Part shown: one piece after another, positions 51,884 through 61,124 of the stretch | Layout: each line of letters begins with the position of its first letter | How positions within the stretch are numbered: the stretch's first letter is position 1 | Origin: Rhizobium sp. CCGE 510 | GTDB lineage: Bacteria; Pseudomonadota; Alphaproteobacteria; Rhizobiales; Rhizobiaceae | Assembly (NCBI RefSeq): GCF_000292525.1 | Contig: NZ_AEYF01000044.1 | Location: 310,001 to 374,000 of the forward strand | Length of the DNA: 64,000 bases | Direction: 5' to 3' | Notes under the pieces: generated by a model | What the model saw: only the letters and a program-made list of their open reading frames with translations | Database searches by the model: none | Told to the model about the DNA's origin: nothing | Program-made: the position numbers and the translations under genes

Positions 51884-53203
51884 TCAGAAGCGCACGGTAA
51901 AATCGGTGCCCTTGCCGACTTCTGACTTGACGATCAGTCGTGCCCGGTGGCGGGTGAGGATGTGTTTGACGATGGCAAGGCCGAGGCCGGTGCCTTTTTT
52001 CGAGCGGCTGTCCTCGATGCTGACGCGATAGAAACGCTCGGTCAGGCGCGGCACATGCTCGGCCGGAATGCCCGGCCCCTTGTCGACGATGCTGACTTCG
52101 ACCGGCTGGCCAGCGCCCTTCTTCAGCCAGACATCGACGATCTCGCCCTCCTGGCCATATTTGCAGGCGTTTTCCATCAGGTTTTCGAAGACCTGGACGA
52201 GCTCGTCGCGGTCTCCCAGCACTTCGACTTTGCCGTCGGGCAGATGCAGGTTGATGTCGACGCCGACATCCCTTGCCAGCGGCACCAGCGCGTCTCTGAC
52301 ATGGCCGAGCAGCGGCACCAGGTCGATCTTCTCATCCGGGGCGATGTGCGATTTCAGCTCCAGGCGAGAGAGCGACAGCAGGTCGTCGACCAGCCGGCTC
52401 ATGCGTGTCGTCTGATCGAACATGATAGCGAGGAACCGCGCCTGCGCCTTCAGATCATTCTTCGCCGGCCCCTGAATAGTCTCGATGAAGCCGCGCAGCG
52501 ACGCCAGCGGCGTGCGCAGCTCATGGCTGGCATTGGCGACGAAATCCGACCGCATGCGGTCGATGCGGCGAACCTCAGAAATATCGCGGAAGGAGAGGAT
52601 GAAATAACGCTCATGCGGCCCACCTTCGGCCGAAAATTCAATGGGGGCGCTGCGGACGATATAGACACGCTCGGAGGGCAGCCGCTCGGCATGTTCTATC
52701 TGGTTCGGCGCGTTGGTGGCGATGGTTTCGCGCACCATATCGAGCACGCCGGGCGACCGCATGCGGCCCGATATATGGGCGCCGAGCGCCACCTCGCCGA
52801 AGGCCTTTTCGGCAGCCCGGTTCTGGAAGAGCACCGAAGCATCGGCCGACAGCACCATGACCGGGATATCGAGGCCGGCGAGCGTGGCGGACACTTCCGG
52901 CAGGCGGCTTGGCAGCACCTCCGGCTTGATCTCGACCGGCTCGACCAGTTCTGCCTTGATATCGGGCGGCCCGTTGAAAAGCGCGGTGATGACCATGACA
53001 AGCAGGAGGATGAGCACCAGCCACTTGTTCATTCCGGCGGCAAGGGCGACGAGCGCGCAGAGGATCGTCGCCAGCAGCACCGGCCGTTCGCGCCGGATGC
53101 GCGCCGACAGGCTTTTTCTCCACGGAATTTCGTCTTGCAAGTGCCCTCGCGGCGTCGATTCGTTGTTGTTAATATTGAACTCTGCCTGATAGCGGCAATT
53201 CAT
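51884..53203 (-). CDS. phoR: Phosphate regulon sensor histidine kinase PhoR
   Basis: A 439-residue kinase. Two N-terminal hydrophobic helices (ATILCALVALAAG and LVLILLLVMVITALF) precede a PAS-like domain, then the H-box SHELRTPLASLRGF, N-box ENLMENACKYG and G-boxes DKGPGIP and GTGLGLAIVKHI. It phosphorylates PhoB at low phosphate. The ATG at 53203 lacks a ribosome site; a TTG at 53140 (LQDEIPWRKS) with GAGGGC just upstream may be the true start and gives 418 residues. It is separated from pstS by the IS and DUF559 gene. Confidence 0.93.
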   Translation of the reverse strand: MNCRYQAEFNINNNESTPRGHLQDEIPWRKSLSARIRRERPVLLATILCALVALAAGMNKWLVLILLLVMVITALFNGPPDIKAELVEPVEIKPEVLPSRLPEVSATLAGLDIPVMVLSADASVLFQNRAAEKAFGEVALGAHISGRMRSPGVLDMVRETIATNAPNQIEHAERLPSERVYIVRSAPIEFSAEGGPHERYFILSFRDISEVRRIDRMRSDFVANASHELRTPLASLRGFIETIQGPAKNDLKAQARFLAIMFDQTTRMSRLVDDLLSLSRLELKSHIAPDEKIDLVPLLGHVRDALVPLARDVGVDINLHLPDGKVEVLGDRDELVQVFENLMENACKYGQEGEIVDVWLKKGAGQPVEVSIVDKGPGIPAEHVPRLTERFYRVSIEDSRSKKGTGLGLAIVKHILTRHRARLIVKSEVGKGTDFTVRF

Positions 53204-53345
53204 GACAGAATTTTTCGACTGGCCTCTCCAATTCGAAAGCCCGCGGGCGAAACCCACAAAAAATACCGGCCGAACGCGAAAGATTTGATTTTCAACGGTA
53301 ACTATGCTCGCCTGCAAGAAAGAAACGAACGCTGAGGAGGAGCAT

Positions 53346-54227
53346 ATGGCCGAGACCGCCGAAAACAGGGCCGTGGAGCTGGAGATCCGCGGCAAGAAGC
53401 GCAGCTTCGATGTCGACGATCCTATCCTGCCGGACTGGGTGGAGGAACACGCATTGGAATCCGGCGACTTTCCCCACAAGAAGAAGTTGAAGGAAGAGGA
53501 CTATGTGGAGCAGCTGGAAAAGCTGCAGATAGAACTCGTCAAGGTGCAGTTCTGGCTGCAGGCGACCGGCAAGCGGGTGATGGCGCTATTCGAAGGGCGC
53601 GATGCGGCCGGCAAGGGCGGCGCGATCTCGGCCTCGTCGGAGAATATGAACCCACGCCTTGCGCGCGTCGTAGCGCTGACCAAGCCGACCGAGCGCGAAC
53701 AGGGACAATGGTATTTCCAGCGTTATGTCGCGCAGTTTCCAACGGCTGGCGAATTCGTGCTGTTCGACCGCTCTTGGTACAACCGCGCCGGCGTCGAGCC
53801 GGTCATGGGTTTCTGTACGCCGCAGCAATATGAGGATTTTCTCAAGCAGGCGCCGCAGCTCGAAAAGATCATTGCCCATGAGGGCATCTTCTTCTTCAAA
53901 TTCTATCTCGATATCGGCCGCGAAATGCAGCTGAAGCGCTTCCATGACCGCAGGCACGATCCGCTGAAAGTCTGGAAACTGTCGTCGATGGACATCGCGG
54001 CGCTGACGAAGTGGGGCGACTACAGCGAAAAGCGCGACCGGATGCTAAAGGAAACCCATACGGATTTCGCGCCCTGGACGGTGATCCGCGCCAATGACAA
54101 GCGGCGGACGCGCCTCGAACTGATCCGCCACATGCTGAACAGGATGGATTATGACGGCAAGGACAAAAAGGCGCTCGGCACGGTCGATGAGGAGATCATC
54201 GGCTCAGGGTCTGGATTCTTGAAATAG
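53346..54227 (+). CDS. ppk2: Polyphosphate kinase 2
   Basis: A 293-residue PPK2-family kinase that transfers phosphate between polyphosphate and nucleotides. Walker A is EGRDAAGKGGAIS (near residue 85), the Walker B/lid region has LFDRSWYNRAGVEPVMGF, and HDRRHDPLKVWKLSSMD is the family C-terminal motif. GAGGAGC precedes ATG 53346. It is divergent from phoR across 142 bases, which places polyphosphate metabolism beside phosphate sensing. Direct Pho control is not visible. Confidence 0.93.
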   Translation: MAETAENRAVELEIRGKKRSFDVDDPILPDWVEEHALESGDFPHKKKLKEEDYVEQLEKLQIELVKVQFWLQATGKRVMALFEGRDAAGKGGAISASSENMNPRLARVVALTKPTEREQGQWYFQRYVAQFPTAGEFVLFDRSWYNRAGVEPVMGFCTPQQYEDFLKQAPQLEKIIAHEGIFFFKFYLDIGREMQLKRFHDRRHDPLKVWKLSSMDIAALTKWGDYSEKRDRMLKETHTDFAPWTVIRANDKRRTRLELIRHMLNRMDYDGKDKKALGTVDEEIIGSGSGFLK

Positions 54228-54299
54228 GGCTTTCTCACGGAGGTGGCTGGGGCTACCCGCTTCGCCGAGGCTGGCGCCACCGGCTTCGCCGGGGCTGAG

Positions 54300-55499
54300 T
54301 TATTGCCCCGGCAGGATGCGGATGGCGAAGAGGTTGATGCCGCGCGCCTTGCCGTCGAGATCGCTGTTGATCGTCAGCGTGCCCGGTGCATTCGGCGCCA
54401 GCGAGCGGTCGAATTTCACCTGCAGCAGCGCATCCGACTTTTCGCGGGTGACGTTGAAGCGATGGCGGGCGCAATTGCCGAGCGATTGGAAATTGCATTC
54501 GACGGTAACCTGCGTCGGCTCGTCGGTGGTGGATTGCAGCGTCAGCGCGATGGTCGAGGATTTGCCGGCAAGCTGCTGCAGCACCGAGGGGGGAACGCTG
54601 ATCGAGATATTGCCGTCGGCTGCACCGCTCTCGGAAATCAGGCGGATGGCGGGGCCGTCATTCTCGGCAATCTTTTCGGTGCGCGCCCGCGGCCCGCTCT
54701 GGATCTTGTCGGCCTCCTCGGGCTTGAACAGCGGGATCCAATCGGCCGAAAAGCTGTTCTGCGGATCGATGGTCACCGGCTCGTCGGTGTGAGGGGCGGC
54801 ATTGCCGGCGCCACTATCATTGCCGGTGAAATCCTCGGGCTGGGTGCTGGCCGGTGGATTGGCGACGCTGGTGTCGCGCTCGGCCGCCGTCTTAAGCAGG
54901 CCAGATGTATGCGCCCACCAGGCGCCGATGCCGATGAAGGCAAGCAGGACGCACCAGACGAGCAGCCTGGAAAAGAACTTGCGCGGCTTGCGGCGGCCCG
55001 CCGCCCGCTCCGGGCGGAAATCCATGGTGGTGGCGCGCTGGCCGCGGGCAAGCCGCTCCTCGCCGACGGGGGCGGCCGAGAGATGGTCGGCACTGCCGGC
55101 ATGCACGTCGTCGAGGCTGAAATCGTCGCCGCGGCTATGAGCCACCTCGGGAGCGCGGGTATCACCCGACACAGCGGGGCTGTCGACGGGACCGTCGATA
55201 TCGGCCACATCGGTCCGATGAACCGGCGGCGCCGGCATTTCCACCACAGGCGGCACGGGAACCTCCGGCGGCCGCTGGCGCGGGTGAAGGCGGTCGCGCT
55301 CCTCGCCCTCGATGGCGTGGATGGTGCTTTCCAGGCGATGGCGGTGATGGGCGACGACCTCGGTGTCGGTGATATCCTGCTTGCGCAGGCCGGCTTCAAG
55401 CGCCTGGCGGGCCGACTGATAGATCCTCGCTCGAACCTCCGGATTGTCGCGATCGGAATTTTCGAGTGCTGTTCTAATGGCCGTTTCTAATCCGCTCAC
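54300..55499 (-). CDS. Single-pass membrane hypothetical protein
   Basis: A 399-residue protein with a soluble, charged N-terminus (about 1-170, with a Pro/Val-rich stretch), one transmembrane helix near 178-198 (LLVWCVLLAFIGIGAWWA) and a C-terminal periplasmic domain of about 200 residues with a Cys pair (VTVECNFQSLGNCARHRF). The topology is N-in, C-out. The C-terminal domain looks beta-rich, but I do not recognise it. It is convergent with ppk2 and is an uncharacterised rhizobial protein. Confidence 0.8.
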   Translation of the reverse strand: MSGLETAIRTALENSDRDNPEVRARIYQSARQALEAGLRKQDITDTEVVAHHRHRLESTIHAIEGEERDRLHPRQRPPEVPVPPVVEMPAPPVHRTDVADIDGPVDSPAVSGDTRAPEVAHSRGDDFSLDDVHAGSADHLSAAPVGEERLARGQRATTMDFRPERAAGRRKPRKFFSRLLVWCVLLAFIGIGAWWAHTSGLLKTAAERDTSVANPPASTQPEDFTGNDSGAGNAAPHTDEPVTIDPQNSFSADWIPLFKPEEADKIQSGPRARTEKIAENDGPAIRLISESGAADGNISISVPPSVLQQLAGKSSTIALTLQSTTDEPTQVTVECNFQSLGNCARHRFNVTREKSDALLQVKFDRSLAPNAPGTLTINSDLDGKARGINLFAIRILPGQ

Positions 55500-55748
55500 A
55501 TTCAGTCCTTCAGCTTGAACCCGGCATCGGACTGCAATCCCCGCCGTTCTCCATCAAAATTCGGTAGCGGCAAGCGCGGCAAACCGCAAGCCTTGCAGGC
55601 TCGGCTGCCGTTGATCGGCGGGATTATTGCCGGGTTTCACCGCTTATGGGCCTTATTTTATAAGCCATCTCAGACGTGTATATTCGGGCTGAAATCGACG
55701 AAGACATGGCAGCCGCTCTTTTATCGCGTTTTCTTCTCTGTTAAGAGA

Positions 55749-55770
55749 TTGACGTTTTCGTAAACGTCAA
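55749..55770. promoter_or_regulatory. Palindromic operator before the nitronate monooxygenase gene
   Basis: The same 9-base arms TTGACGTTT and AAACGTCAA as at 6628-6649, here around TCGT. It ends 15 bases before the ATG at 55786, so bound protein would block transcription or the initiation region. It suggests one regulator for both units. Confidence 0.75.
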
Positions 55771-55785
55771 TGGAAGCGATGCGCC

Positions 55786-56745
55786 ATGGCCCTGCCCCCG
55801 ATCCTCAAAGACAAATTGAGACTGCCGGTCATCGGCTCGCCGCTGTTCATCATCTCGCATCCGGCGCTGACGCTGGCGCAATGCAAGGCTGGCGTCATCG
55901 GGGCGTTTCCGGCGCTGAATGCCCGGCCGGAAAGTCAGCTCGACGAATGGCTGGCTGAGATCACCGAAGAGCTTGCCCGCCACGACGCCGCCCATCCGGA
56001 AAGGCCGGCCGCCCCCTTTGCCGTCAATCAGATCGTCCATATGTCCAACAAGCGGCTGGAGCGCGATCTGTCGCTCTGCGTCAAATACAAGGTGCCGGTC
56101 GTCATCTCCTCGCTCGGTGCCGTGCCCGAGGTCAATGCGGCCGTGCATTCCTATGGCGGCATCGTGCTGCATGACATTATCAACAACCGCCACGCCCATT
56201 CGGCAATCCGCAAGGGCGCCAACGGGCTGATTGCGGTGGCAGCCGGGGCCGGCGGCCATGCCGGCACGCTGTCGCCCTTTGCGCTGATCCAGGAAATTCG
56301 CGAATGGTTCGACGGGCCGCTGCTGCTGGCCGGCGCGATCTCCACCGGCGGCGCCATCCTTGCCGCAGAAGCGATGGGCGCCGACATGGCCTATATCGGC
56401 TCGCCCTTCATCGCCAGCCGAGAGGCGCGCGCAGCCGAGGCCTACAAGCAGGCGATCGTCGACGGGGCAGCCAGCGATATCGTCTACTCCAACTATTTCA
56501 CCGGCGTGCACGGCAACTATCTGAAGCCCTCGATCCTCGCCGCCGGCATGGACCCCGATAACCTGCCGCTTGCCGATGTCTCGAAGATGGATTTCGAGCA
56601 GGCGGTCGGCGGCGCCAAGGCCTGGAAGGACATCTGGGGCAGCGGCCAGGGCATCGGCGCCATCAAGGCCGTCGAGCCGGTGGCCAAACTCGTCGACCGG
56701 CTGGAGGCCGAATACAAGGCCGCCCGCGCCCGGCTTAGCCTCTGA
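55786..56745 (+). CDS. Nitronate monooxygenase (2-nitropropane dioxygenase family)
   Basis: A 319-residue FMN-dependent TIM-barrel protein. LPVIGSPLFIISHPAL is the N-terminal family motif, AAGAGGHAG the phosphate loop, and GAISTGGAILAAEAMGADM the second flavin-phosphate site (given as landmarks at about 180-200). The family oxidises nitronates, and some members act as enoyl-reductase-like enzymes. The palindromic operator just upstream, shared with the beta-oxidation operon, hints at a role linked to fatty acid or acyl-CoA metabolism. Confidence 0.9.
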   Translation: MALPPILKDKLRLPVIGSPLFIISHPALTLAQCKAGVIGAFPALNARPESQLDEWLAEITEELARHDAAHPERPAAPFAVNQIVHMSNKRLERDLSLCVKYKVPVVISSLGAVPEVNAAVHSYGGIVLHDIINNRHAHSAIRKGANGLIAVAAGAGGHAGTLSPFALIQEIREWFDGPLLLAGAISTGGAILAAEAMGADMAYIGSPFIASREARAAEAYKQAIVDGAASDIVYSNYFTGVHGNYLKPSILAAGMDPDNLPLADVSKMDFEQAVGGAKAWKDIWGSGQGIGAIKAVEPVAKLVDRLEAEYKAARARLSL

Positions 56746-56866
56746 ACCGGCTCTCGCCGCCCCTGCCCTCTTTTTTGCCAAAGCCATGACAGGGTGCTTG
56801 AAATCTTCAGACAATGGCTGTATCAGCGCCATGCAAATCGCAGGCCGCATGCTTCGGCCGTGAGAT

Positions 56867-56942
56867 GCCGCTTTAGCTCAGGTGGTAGAGCACATCATTC
56901 GTAATGATGGGGTCGCAGGTTCGAGTCCTGCAAGCGGCACCA
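56867..56942 (+). tRNA. tRNA-Thr (anticodon CGT)
   Basis: Cloverleaf with acceptor GCCGCTT/AAGCGGC, D arm GCTC/GAGC, anticodon stem CATCA/TGATG around loop TTCGTAA (anticodon CGT), T arm GCAGG/CCTGC with loop TTCGAGT, and encoded CCA at 56940-56942. Confidence 0.95.
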
Positions 56943-57145
56943 TTTTTCTCAATCGCCTGCAAACGACCTCCATTATAAGCCTCTTTTAATATCCTGCGTC
57001 CACCTTTAGCTACGTTTGGCCGCTCGGCGGGCAAGCTTCAACAGATTGTGGGCTTCTTCACTCAAGGCGGTCGGGCTACCCCTTCGGTTCGCATGAGCGA
57101 CTGATATCGATCGAGCGCGGGCAGGCCCAGCAATTAGGAGGATTC

Positions 57146-57619
57146 ATGCGGATATCGCTTTTGAGTATCTTAGTTTTCACCTTTGCCATGTCCCCGGCAC
57201 AGGCCGAGGATTTCCCACTGGCCTCATGTGCTGGATGGGACGGAACGCTGGTCAGCAGGACCGGCACCGATTCAAGCGCTGCGGTTATGGAAGGGAACGT
57301 CAATCAGGCCAACTTTCAGGAATACTGTGAGCGAGATCCGGGATACGAGACGGTCGCACATGGCGGGAAACTGACTGTTGAGCAGTGCGTGGCGATGTAT
57401 CTGAAAGAAAGTGGTAAAGACACCTATCGTTCCACCGCCAATTGCCGCAAGGGCACCCTGTCCTTCTTTCCTGCTAGCGGAGAACCGCTGCGCGTGACTT
57501 TCCCATTACCAGAGGATGCAGATGTTTCGTGCTCCTCAGGCATGCCGCCGCTGATCGAGCAATTCACGATGCTGTGCCCTCAGGCGGCGCGAAAGTTTAA
57601 AATGCTGGATGGTGAATGA
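57146..57619 (+). CDS. Secreted hypothetical protein, Cys-rich
   Basis: A 157-residue protein with a signal peptide (MRISLLSILVFTFAMSPAQA) and AGGAGGATTC just upstream of the ATG. The mature part has six Cys (SCAG, EYCER, EQCVA, NCRKG, SCSSG, LCPQA), consistent with three disulfides, so it is likely periplasmic or extracellular. Base composition is less GC-rich than its neighbours. No known family is recognised. It stands alone downstream of tRNA-Thr. Confidence 0.78.
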   Translation: MRISLLSILVFTFAMSPAQAEDFPLASCAGWDGTLVSRTGTDSSAAVMEGNVNQANFQEYCERDPGYETVAHGGKLTVEQCVAMYLKESGKDTYRSTANCRKGTLSFFPASGEPLRVTFPLPEDADVSCSSGMPPLIEQFTMLCPQAARKFKMLDGE

Positions 57620-57785
57620 AAAGATGACTGTCTATCGCCTCTGGTCGAGTCCATAAAATGCCTCTGCTTGCTGGTATCTGCGGTCAGCTAGCATCTTCGA
57701 AAGTCGCCAAAAACCTGCAATTCCAGCAGGAACCTGCCGCTCCCGAACTGGTTCTCCCCTTGAGACAACAAGGATGGAGAAAACC

Positions 57786-58136
57786 ATGTCCTGCAAACTC
57801 ATCGCGATATCCCTCCTTTCCCTGGGCCTTGCCGGCTCGGCGCTGGCGCAGACGGCTGGCGGTGCGAATTCCAGCGGGCGGCTTTCGGTGGCGCCTGTTA
57901 TCGGCGGCTCGGGAAGTTCCGGCTCCGGATCGGCCAGCACTGGCTCGGCGGGCACCGGGTCCCTCGGCACCGATCCCGGCACCACCGGCAGCACGAGCGG
58001 CAATGGCGGCGTCGAGTTCAATAGCGGCCGCAGCACGATCAATCCCGGCGGCGTCAATCCTGATCTCAAGCCGACGCCGGGTTGCACCGCCGGTTCCGCG
58101 AATACCGGTTCGGGCAGCGAGGCCTGCCCGCAATGA
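57786..58136 (+). CDS. Secreted Gly/Ser/Thr-rich small protein
   Basis: A 116-residue protein with a signal peptide (MSCKLIAISLLSLGLAGSALAQ) and a low-complexity mature part with runs of GSGSSGSGSASTGSAGTG and TDPGTTGSTSGNGG. A single C-terminal Cys pair (GCTAGSANTGSGSEAC) may be bridged. ATG 57786 has GGAG upstream; ATG 57774 lies inside the ribosome site. It resembles short surface or periplasmic proteins of rhizobia; the function is unknown. Confidence 0.75.
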   Translation: MSCKLIAISLLSLGLAGSALAQTAGGANSSGRLSVAPVIGGSGSSGSGSASTGSAGTGSLGTDPGTTGSTSGNGGVEFNSGRSTINPGGVNPDLKPTPGCTAGSANTGSGSEACPQ

Positions 58137-58173
58137 GGATGGAGCGGATGTCCGCCTGACCTCCTGACAGAAT

Positions 58174-58205
58174 GAAGGCCCCGGGGCCGAGCCCGCCGGG
58201 CCTTC
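58174..58205 (+). terminator. GC-rich hairpin after the Gly/Ser-rich gene
   Basis: GAAGGCCC at 58174-58181 pairs with GGGCCTTC at 58198-58205, forming an 8-pair stem around a 16-base GC-rich loop. No T-run follows, so it may be rho-assisted. It lies 38 bases past the stop of the small secreted protein gene. Confidence 0.5.
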
Positions 58206-58376
58206 GCTTCGGCCGTAGCGGCTGCGAAATCGCGTGAAAACAACAGCCGCGGGAACGGCTTTACGACTCGCGCTTACGGACGTAAAACTACCCATCACTC
58301 CGCACATGGCGCATCGCCCCATCTAGCCAGCCTGCCGATATTTCCGGCATCTGCGGAGCACCCGAAGAGGATCGTC

Positions 58377-59867
58377 ATGTCGAATGCAGCGCAACGCTCG
58401 AACCGCGTGCTTATCGTCGCCACCATCATGGTCGCGACCTTCATGGTGGCGATCGAGGCGACGATCGTGGCAACCGCCATGCCGCGCATCGTCGGCGAGC
58501 TCGGCGGCTTTTCCTATTACAGCTGGGTGTTTTCGGCCTTCCTGCTGGCGCAGTCGACGACGACTGTTATCTACGGCAAGCTTTCCGACATTTTTGGGCG
58601 CAAGCCGGTGCTGATCGGCGGCATCCTGATCTTCCTCGTCGGCTCGGCTCTCTGCGGGCTTGCCTGGTCGATGATGTCGCTGGTGCTCTTCCGGCTGCTG
58701 CAGGGGCTCGGCGCCGGCGCCATCCAGCCGGTGACGACGACGATCATCGGCGACCTCTTCAAGCTCGAGGAGCGCGGCCGCGTGCAGGGCTTCATGGCGA
58801 CCGTCTGGGCGACATCGGCCGTCGTCGGGCCGCTGGCCGGCGGCATCATCGTCGACAATATCTCCTGGGCCTGGATCTTCTGGATCAACCTGCCGATCGG
58901 CATCATCTCGATCATCGCCTTCATGATCTTCCTGAAGGAGGACGTGGCGCACAAGCAGGCAAAGATCGACTACCTCGGATCGGTGCTGTTTTCGATCTCG
59001 ATCGTGGCGCTGCTGGTGATGCTGACCGAAACCGATGCCAGCGCCTGGATCCTGCTGTCGCTTTTTGCCGTCTTCGTGATCTCCGGCATTCTCTTCCTCA
59101 GACAGGAGAAGCGGGCGCCGGAGCCGATCATTTCGATCCCGCTCTGGAGCCGAAGGCTGATTGCGACCAGCAATGCGGCAACGCTGCTGGCCGGCATGGC
59201 GCTGATCGGGCTTTCGACAATCCTGCCGATCTATGTGCAGGGGGTGCTCGGCCGGTCGCCGATCGTTGCGGGCTTCACGCTGACCATGCTCGTCGTCGGC
59301 TGGCCCTTGGCGGTGATGCTCTCCGGCCGTTTCTACAGGGCCTTCGGCATCCGCCGCACCCTGCGCGTCGGCAGCCTGCTGTTTCCGTTCGGCGCCTCTT
59401 TCCTGTTGTTCCTGACCCCTGACAGCTCGCCGGTGCTTGCCGGCGCCGGCTCCTTCTTCATGGGCTTCGGCATGGGTCTGATCAGCCTCACCAGCATCGT
59501 GCTGGTGCAGGATAGCGTCGAATGGTCGATGCGCGGCAGCGCCACTGCTTCGATCATCTTTTCCCGCAGCCTCGGCAATACGCTCGGCGCCACCGTGCTC
59601 GGCGCCATCCTCAATGCCGGCATCAACCATTATGCGGGCGGCGAGGCAGCGGCGGGCCTGCGTGAGGCGCTGAACCAGCCAACCGGGCTTTCAGCGCTCG
59701 CCGCCGACCCGGCGATCCGCACCGTCTTCAATGCCGCCCTGCACTGGAGCTTCTGGGGCGTGGTCGTCGTCGCGGTGCTGACCTTCTTCACCACCTGGCT
59801 GATCCCGGTCGCGCCGAGCCGCAAGCGCGACGGCGCGGCTGTCGCAAGCGAGGCGGCGTCGCATTAG
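58377..59867 (+). CDS. MFS drug:H+ antiporter, DHA2-like (14 TM)
   Basis: A 496-residue inner-membrane exporter. The N-terminal half has ATIVATAMPRIVGELGG and motif A-like GKLSDIFGRKPVL, then GLGAGAIQPVTTTIIGD-type motif C region (about residue 110). About 14 helices are expected, as in EmrB/QacA transporters. No outer-membrane or HlyD partner is adjacent. The stop is followed by a degraded-looking stretch that overlaps the next gene. Substrate unknown. Confidence 0.92.
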   Translation: MSNAAQRSNRVLIVATIMVATFMVAIEATIVATAMPRIVGELGGFSYYSWVFSAFLLAQSTTTVIYGKLSDIFGRKPVLIGGILIFLVGSALCGLAWSMMSLVLFRLLQGLGAGAIQPVTTTIIGDLFKLEERGRVQGFMATVWATSAVVGPLAGGIIVDNISWAWIFWINLPIGIISIIAFMIFLKEDVAHKQAKIDYLGSVLFSISIVALLVMLTETDASAWILLSLFAVFVISGILFLRQEKRAPEPIISIPLWSRRLIATSNAATLLAGMALIGLSTILPIYVQGVLGRSPIVAGFTLTMLVVGWPLAVMLSGRFYRAFGIRRTLRVGSLLFPFGASFLLFLTPDSSPVLAGAGSFFMGFGMGLISLTSIVLVQDSVEWSMRGSATASIIFSRSLGNTLGATVLGAILNAGINHYAGGEAAAGLREALNQPTGLSALAADPAIRTVFNAALHWSFWGVVVVAVLTFFTTWLIPVAPSRKRDGAAVASEAASH

Positions 59868-59907
59868 ACGCCGATCGGCCCTGACTTTCGTCTTTCACTG
59901 ACGGCTG

Positions 59908-60063
59908 ATGGGAGCGATCAATGACAGCGAAATTGTGCGCTTGCATGCAACGACGGAGGATATTCCGAGATGCGGTGTCGTCATCGACGCCACTGCGCCG
60001 CTCGCCGTCGTTGTCGACGAGATTCTGAGCCTATCGCGTGCCTGTGATTACCGTTGCCGTTGA
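59908..60063 (+). pseudogene. Possible C-terminal remnant of a P-loop kinase-like gene
   Basis: A 51-residue frame reads MGAINDSEIVRLHATTEDIP and then VVIDATAPLAVVVDEILSL, which resembles the tail of nucleotide-binding kinases (substrate-lid region followed by a helix). No Walker A or upstream part exists and no ribosome site is clear. Its end overlaps the convergent methyltransferase gene by 33 bases. It could be chance. Confidence 0.25.
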
Positions 60064-60876
60064 GCGAAGGCGAACCTTGCCATCGCTGACGGATTGGAGA
60101 GCTAGCTCCAGGACCTCGCGACGGATCTTCTCCCGTGTTGCCGCATCTGCCCTGGATAGTCCAGCGACAACCGGCGCGGCGACTTCCGTCATGAAGTCCC
60201 AGTAGCGCGCCGGGCTATCGTGCACCATCATCGCCGACACCTTTTCCTCGGCGACATCGAGAAGGCCCGCCTCTCTGAAGGTCTCGGCCATCATGCCTTC
60301 CCCCGCACAGCGGAACAGGCCCGGAGAGCCGGGGGGTGGCGAGGGCATTTCCACGTGGCGGGCGATCGTGCCCATGATCGTGGTCGCCCATGGATTTTCG
60401 GCGGGAGTGCTCCAGACTGCGGCGCAGACGCGCGCACCGGGCTTTGCCGCGCGTGCCATCTCCCTGGCGGCGGCAGCGATATCAGGGAAGAACATAAACC
60501 CAAACCGGCACAGGACGGCCTCGAAACTGGCATCGGCAAAAGGCAACGCTCCCGCATCGCATAGTTGGGTTTTGAAGTTTTTCAGGCCACGTTTGGCCGC
60601 ATTTTCGGCGGCTGCAGTCAGCATATTTTCCGAGAGATCGGTTACGACAACATGACCGTCGGGGATTGCCGCCGCCGCCGTCAGGCCGGGTTCGCCCGTG
60701 CCGGCGGCTATGTCGAGCACGCTGAAGCCGTTGGAGAGATTTGCGCGTCGGAGCATGGCGTCACCATACGGGGCGAGCCAGCTGAGAACCAGGCTGTCCC
60801 ATTTCTTCCAGCCGGCGGAAAACTTGTCCCAGGTCTCACGTTGCTGGTTACGGATATCGTCGAGATTTGCTGACAT
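60031..60876 (-). CDS. Class I SAM-dependent methyltransferase
   Basis: A 281-residue Rossmann-type methyltransferase. The SAM site is VLDIAAGTGEPGLTAA near residue 52, and the acidic end of strand 2 is VVVTDLSENML. The post-I motif FGFMFFPD and the C-terminal helical lid match UbiE/Coq5-like small-molecule methyltransferases. The start at 60876 (MSANLDDIRN) has a strong GGGGGAG; the frame extends to 60975 without support. Substrate unknown. Confidence 0.9.
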   Translation of the reverse strand: MSANLDDIRNQQRETWDKFSAGWKKWDSLVLSWLAPYGDAMLRRANLSNGFSVLDIAAGTGEPGLTAAAAIPDGHVVVTDLSENMLTAAAENAAKRGLKNFKTQLCDAGALPFADASFEAVLCRFGFMFFPDIAAAAREMARAAKPGARVCAAVWSTPAENPWATTIMGTIARHVEMPSPPPGSPGLFRCAGEGMMAETFREAGLLDVAEEKVSAMMVHDSPARYWDFMTEVAAPVVAGLSRADAATREKIRREVLELALQSVSDGKVRLRSTATVITGTR

Positions 60877-61124
60877 GCACCGGCTCCCCCTTTGTTCAAC
60901 CGGCAAAGCCGGGAACATCGGCACTATGCGCCGCCAGTTGCGGGATTCAATGGAAATCAGCGCCCTCGGGGCCAATCGCCAGGCATGACCAGACCTGTTG
61001 GGACGGAGTGATCGAATTGACCAAACCTATCGGAGCTTTTATACAATAGCTTAGCAAAACTCGGGATCAGCCAAAAATAAACCTTTGAAATCAACTGGCT
61101 CTCCTGGATTGTGCCATTTCAAGA

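Noticed and set aside
57000..57110. Minus-strand frame ending LSEEAHNLLKLARRAAKRS
   Set aside because: It has no ATG, GTG or TTG start with a ribosome site before an upstream stop; at best a remnant.
58323..59630. 435-codon minus-strand frame opposite the MFS gene
   Set aside because: Extremely His/Asp/Arg/Gln-rich, typical antisense artefact of a membrane protein gene.
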